From Pseudomonas hormoni (GTDB lineage: Bacteria > Pseudomonadota > Gammaproteobacteria > Pseudomonadales > Pseudomonadaceae): a stretch of 64,000 nucleotides of DNA. The translations under genes and the position numbers were made by a program. The stretch is taken from positions 2,423,001-2,487,000 of the forward strand of contig NZ_CP075566.1 of the NCBI RefSeq assembly GCF_018502625.1, given 5' to 3'. Positions within the stretch are counted from its first letter, which is position 1; each line of letters starts with the position of its first letter. A model generated the notes under the pieces. It did not search any database and was not told where the DNA came from. It saw nothing but the letters and a program-made list of their open reading frames with translations. This document shows, one piece after another, positions 62,783 to 64,000 of this stretch.

Positions 62783-62941
62783 CTATTTGTTCTTCGTTCC
62801 TTCCCATGCCGTTCAGGCAGATTGGCGTCTTGGTGGGAGGCTCCGTGTTGAGGCTGGTGAACTGCCGCCTCAACCCACAATAAGACATCAGAGTAAATGC
62901 GTGCTCTAGTCTTCACCTCACAGCTGATTTCCCCTCAGCCC

Positions 62942-63454
62942 TCATTCTATTGTCAGCTGTTCAATCAATGCCGAATGCTCGGGAAACTCCCCACAGAGCT
63001 TTTGCCTGTCGCCCATCTGCATATCCGCGAAATCAAATCCTGGCGATACTGCCTCACTGATCAAACCGAATCCTGCCGATCCATTCAAAAGCTGCGAAGC
63101 TTTCCAGATGCCGCCCGGTACATGCAGCTGCAATAATTCTCCAGCGATGACGTTGCTGCCCATCACGACAGTTCTCAGTTCGCCGTCCGGAAAAATCAGG
63201 CTGTACCGAATGGCATCGCCCAGATGGTAGTAATGCACGATATCGGATTGGTTAAAGTGAAACTGGCCAATTGGAGAATCTGTGGTCAACAGGTAATAAA
63301 TGGACGTCATCAGGTAACGTTGACCACGAACCGTCTCGACCAGAGGTTGCTGATCCGCCTGAAAAGTTCTTCGGTAGTAGCCACCCTCAACGTGCGGTTC
63401 CAGGTCAAGCGCCGTCACGATTGCTTCACTGTTTAGCCGCACTTGTTGCTCCAT
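62942..63454 (-). CDS. Cupin DUF985 protein
   Basis: 170 residues from the ATG at 63454 (63469 also possible). DUF985 pattern: LDLEPHVEGGYYRRTFQADQ, TSIYYLLTTDSPIGQFHFNQ, DIVHYYHLGDAIRYSLIFPD, and SPGFDFADMQMGDRQKL. A small beta-barrel of unknown biochemical role. It is 56 bp upstream of nothing recognised on its strand and stands alone. Confidence 0.88.
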   Translation of the reverse strand: MEQQVRLNSEAIVTALDLEPHVEGGYYRRTFQADQQPLVETVRGQRYLMTSIYYLLTTDSPIGQFHFNQSDIVHYYHLGDAIRYSLIFPDGELRTVVMGSNVIAGELLQLHVPGGIWKASQLLNGSAGFGLISEAVSPGFDFADMQMGDRQKLCGEFPEHSALIEQLTIE

Positions 63455-63510
63455 ATACCTTGATGGCAAATAGCTATACTCAATAGCCCTTTAGTTAATT
63501 TATTCAATCA

Positions 63511-64000
63511 TCACACCGCACTTGTGTTCACGACCCTTGCTGTGCGAATGAACAATGCGCGCACCTTCTCCCAGAAATTTCCGCCCAGTACAAAAAAGCT
63601 GCCGATCAACATCAGGTCGCCCAACAACTGCAATTGCCAGATATTCGGCCTGAGTCCAGGCCAGACACTGTCGACGTAGGGCTCCAGAAATGCCGAAACC
63701 AGCGGCAGACAAAACATCACCACGCCGATCCGATGACGCCACGGCCCAACTTCGGTGTCGACTGTCGGTGCCAGTGAAGACACGTAGCCAAATATGCTGC
63801 TTTTTAGCTGCTGAAACCCCGCCTTGCCCATGACCGCGATGACGATAATCAGCAGCACCTTGTTACTGATAAACAGAACGCCTGTCAGCGCCGCGATCCT
63901 CGAACCCGACATACCCGCTGCCGCTACGATGGGCACCATCAGCCATGAGCCGAGCATCAGGCATATGATCGCGATGCCCAGTTTGAAGCGCCATCCAGCG
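63511..64000 (-). CDS. Transporter-suffix-domain membrane protein (partial, runs off right edge)
   Basis: The frame is open from the stop at 63511 to the window edge. It has several hydrophobic segments (GWRFKLGIAIICLMLGSWLM, ALTGVLFISNKVLLIIVIAV, QLLGDLMLIGSFFVLGGNFW). The WRFKLGI start and the IAVMGKAGFQQLKS segment match small pseudomonad membrane proteins annotated as transporter-suffix-domain proteins. Function unknown. The real start may lie outside the window. Confidence 0.7.
   Translation of the reverse strand, partial: AGWRFKLGIAIICLMLGSWLMVPIVAAAGMSGSRIAALTGVLFISNKVLLIIVIAVMGKAGFQQLKSSIFGYVSSLAPTVDTEVGPWRHRIGVVMFCLPLVSAFLEPYVDSVWPGLRPNIWQLQLLGDLMLIGSFFVLGGNFWEKVRALFIRTARVVNTSAV

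Overview
The window reads as a chromosomal stretch of a Pseudomonas, probably of the fluorescens group. This is inferred from an OprD-family porin, three DUF2790-type small exported proteins, a dense set of LysR regulators, an E. coli-like cynR/cynS/cynT set, and high-GC codon use in most genes. No rRNA, tRNA, CRISPR array, phage module or intact transposase was seen. Both ends cut through genes (a CDP-alcohol phosphatidyltransferase on the left, a small membrane protein on the right).

Region 1 (1-11.7 kb) is the most striking part: a predicted bacterial sphingolipid locus made of two divergent operons. Rightward: fatty acyl-AMP ligase, NAD-dependent reductase/epimerase (CerR-like), acyl carrier protein, serine palmitoyltransferase-type PLP enzyme, and an MsbA-like ABC exporter. 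Leftward: a GNAT-fold acyltransferase (bacterial ceramide synthase candidate), a MobA-like nucleotidyltransferase, an LptF/LptG-like permease pair, and a CDP-alcohol phosphatidyltransferase. Together these could load a fatty acid on the ACP, condense it with an amino acid, reduce the ketone, N-acylate the base, add a phospho-headgroup and export the lipid.

Region 2 (11.7-16.5 kb) is lower in GC and gene-poor. It holds a LOV-domain diguanylate cyclase (a predicted blue-light c-di-GMP switch), an SDR remnant, a LysE-type exporter and an LRAT/NC-domain protein.

Region 3 (16.7-35.5 kb) is a cyanate, bicarbonate and redox region. It has a PAS histidine kinase with a FixJ-type regulator and a lone receiver, a LysR gene, carbonic anhydrase (cynT), a DUF1348 protein, wrbA, then cynS-DUF2790-cynT-glutaredoxin. 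Next come a leftward electrophile-stress set (PNPOx/FAD/2Fe-2S oxidoreductase, glutathione transferase, isochorismatase-fold hydrolase, DJ-1-like protein), two coupled LysR genes, another glutathione transferase, and divergent cynR/cynS-DUF2790. A third cynS-DUF2790 cassette lies at 52.2-53.0 kb beside a second FixJ-type regulator. A 70-bp element is shared between the two regulator loci.

Region 4 (35.8-50.8 kb) has a very large winged-helix/STAND ATPase regulator, two twin-arginine-type exported hydrolases, a third glutathione transferase, a ferric-reductase-like membrane protein, glutathione reductase, an exported alpha/beta hydrolase, an Rcl-like set (DUF417 protein, carboxymuconolactone decarboxylase-family protein, AraC regulator), a TauE/SafE permease and the OprD porin. 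Gene remnants (ProA-like, HxlR plus SnoaL-like) sit between them.

Region 5 (51-64 kb) carries the third cyanase cassette with a decayed carbonic anhydrase start, an exported alpha/beta hydrolase, cytochrome P460, a LysE exporter, a B3/B4-domain protein next to a divergent XRE-cupin regulator, an SDR and MFS exporter divergent from TetR with a dyad operator, a LysR/NmrA-like pair, and a DUF985 cupin.

Much of 11-64 kb looks like accessory DNA assembled by duplication and decay: three cyanase cassettes, two alpha/beta hydrolase-LysR junctions decayed in opposite ways, and several gene stubs.
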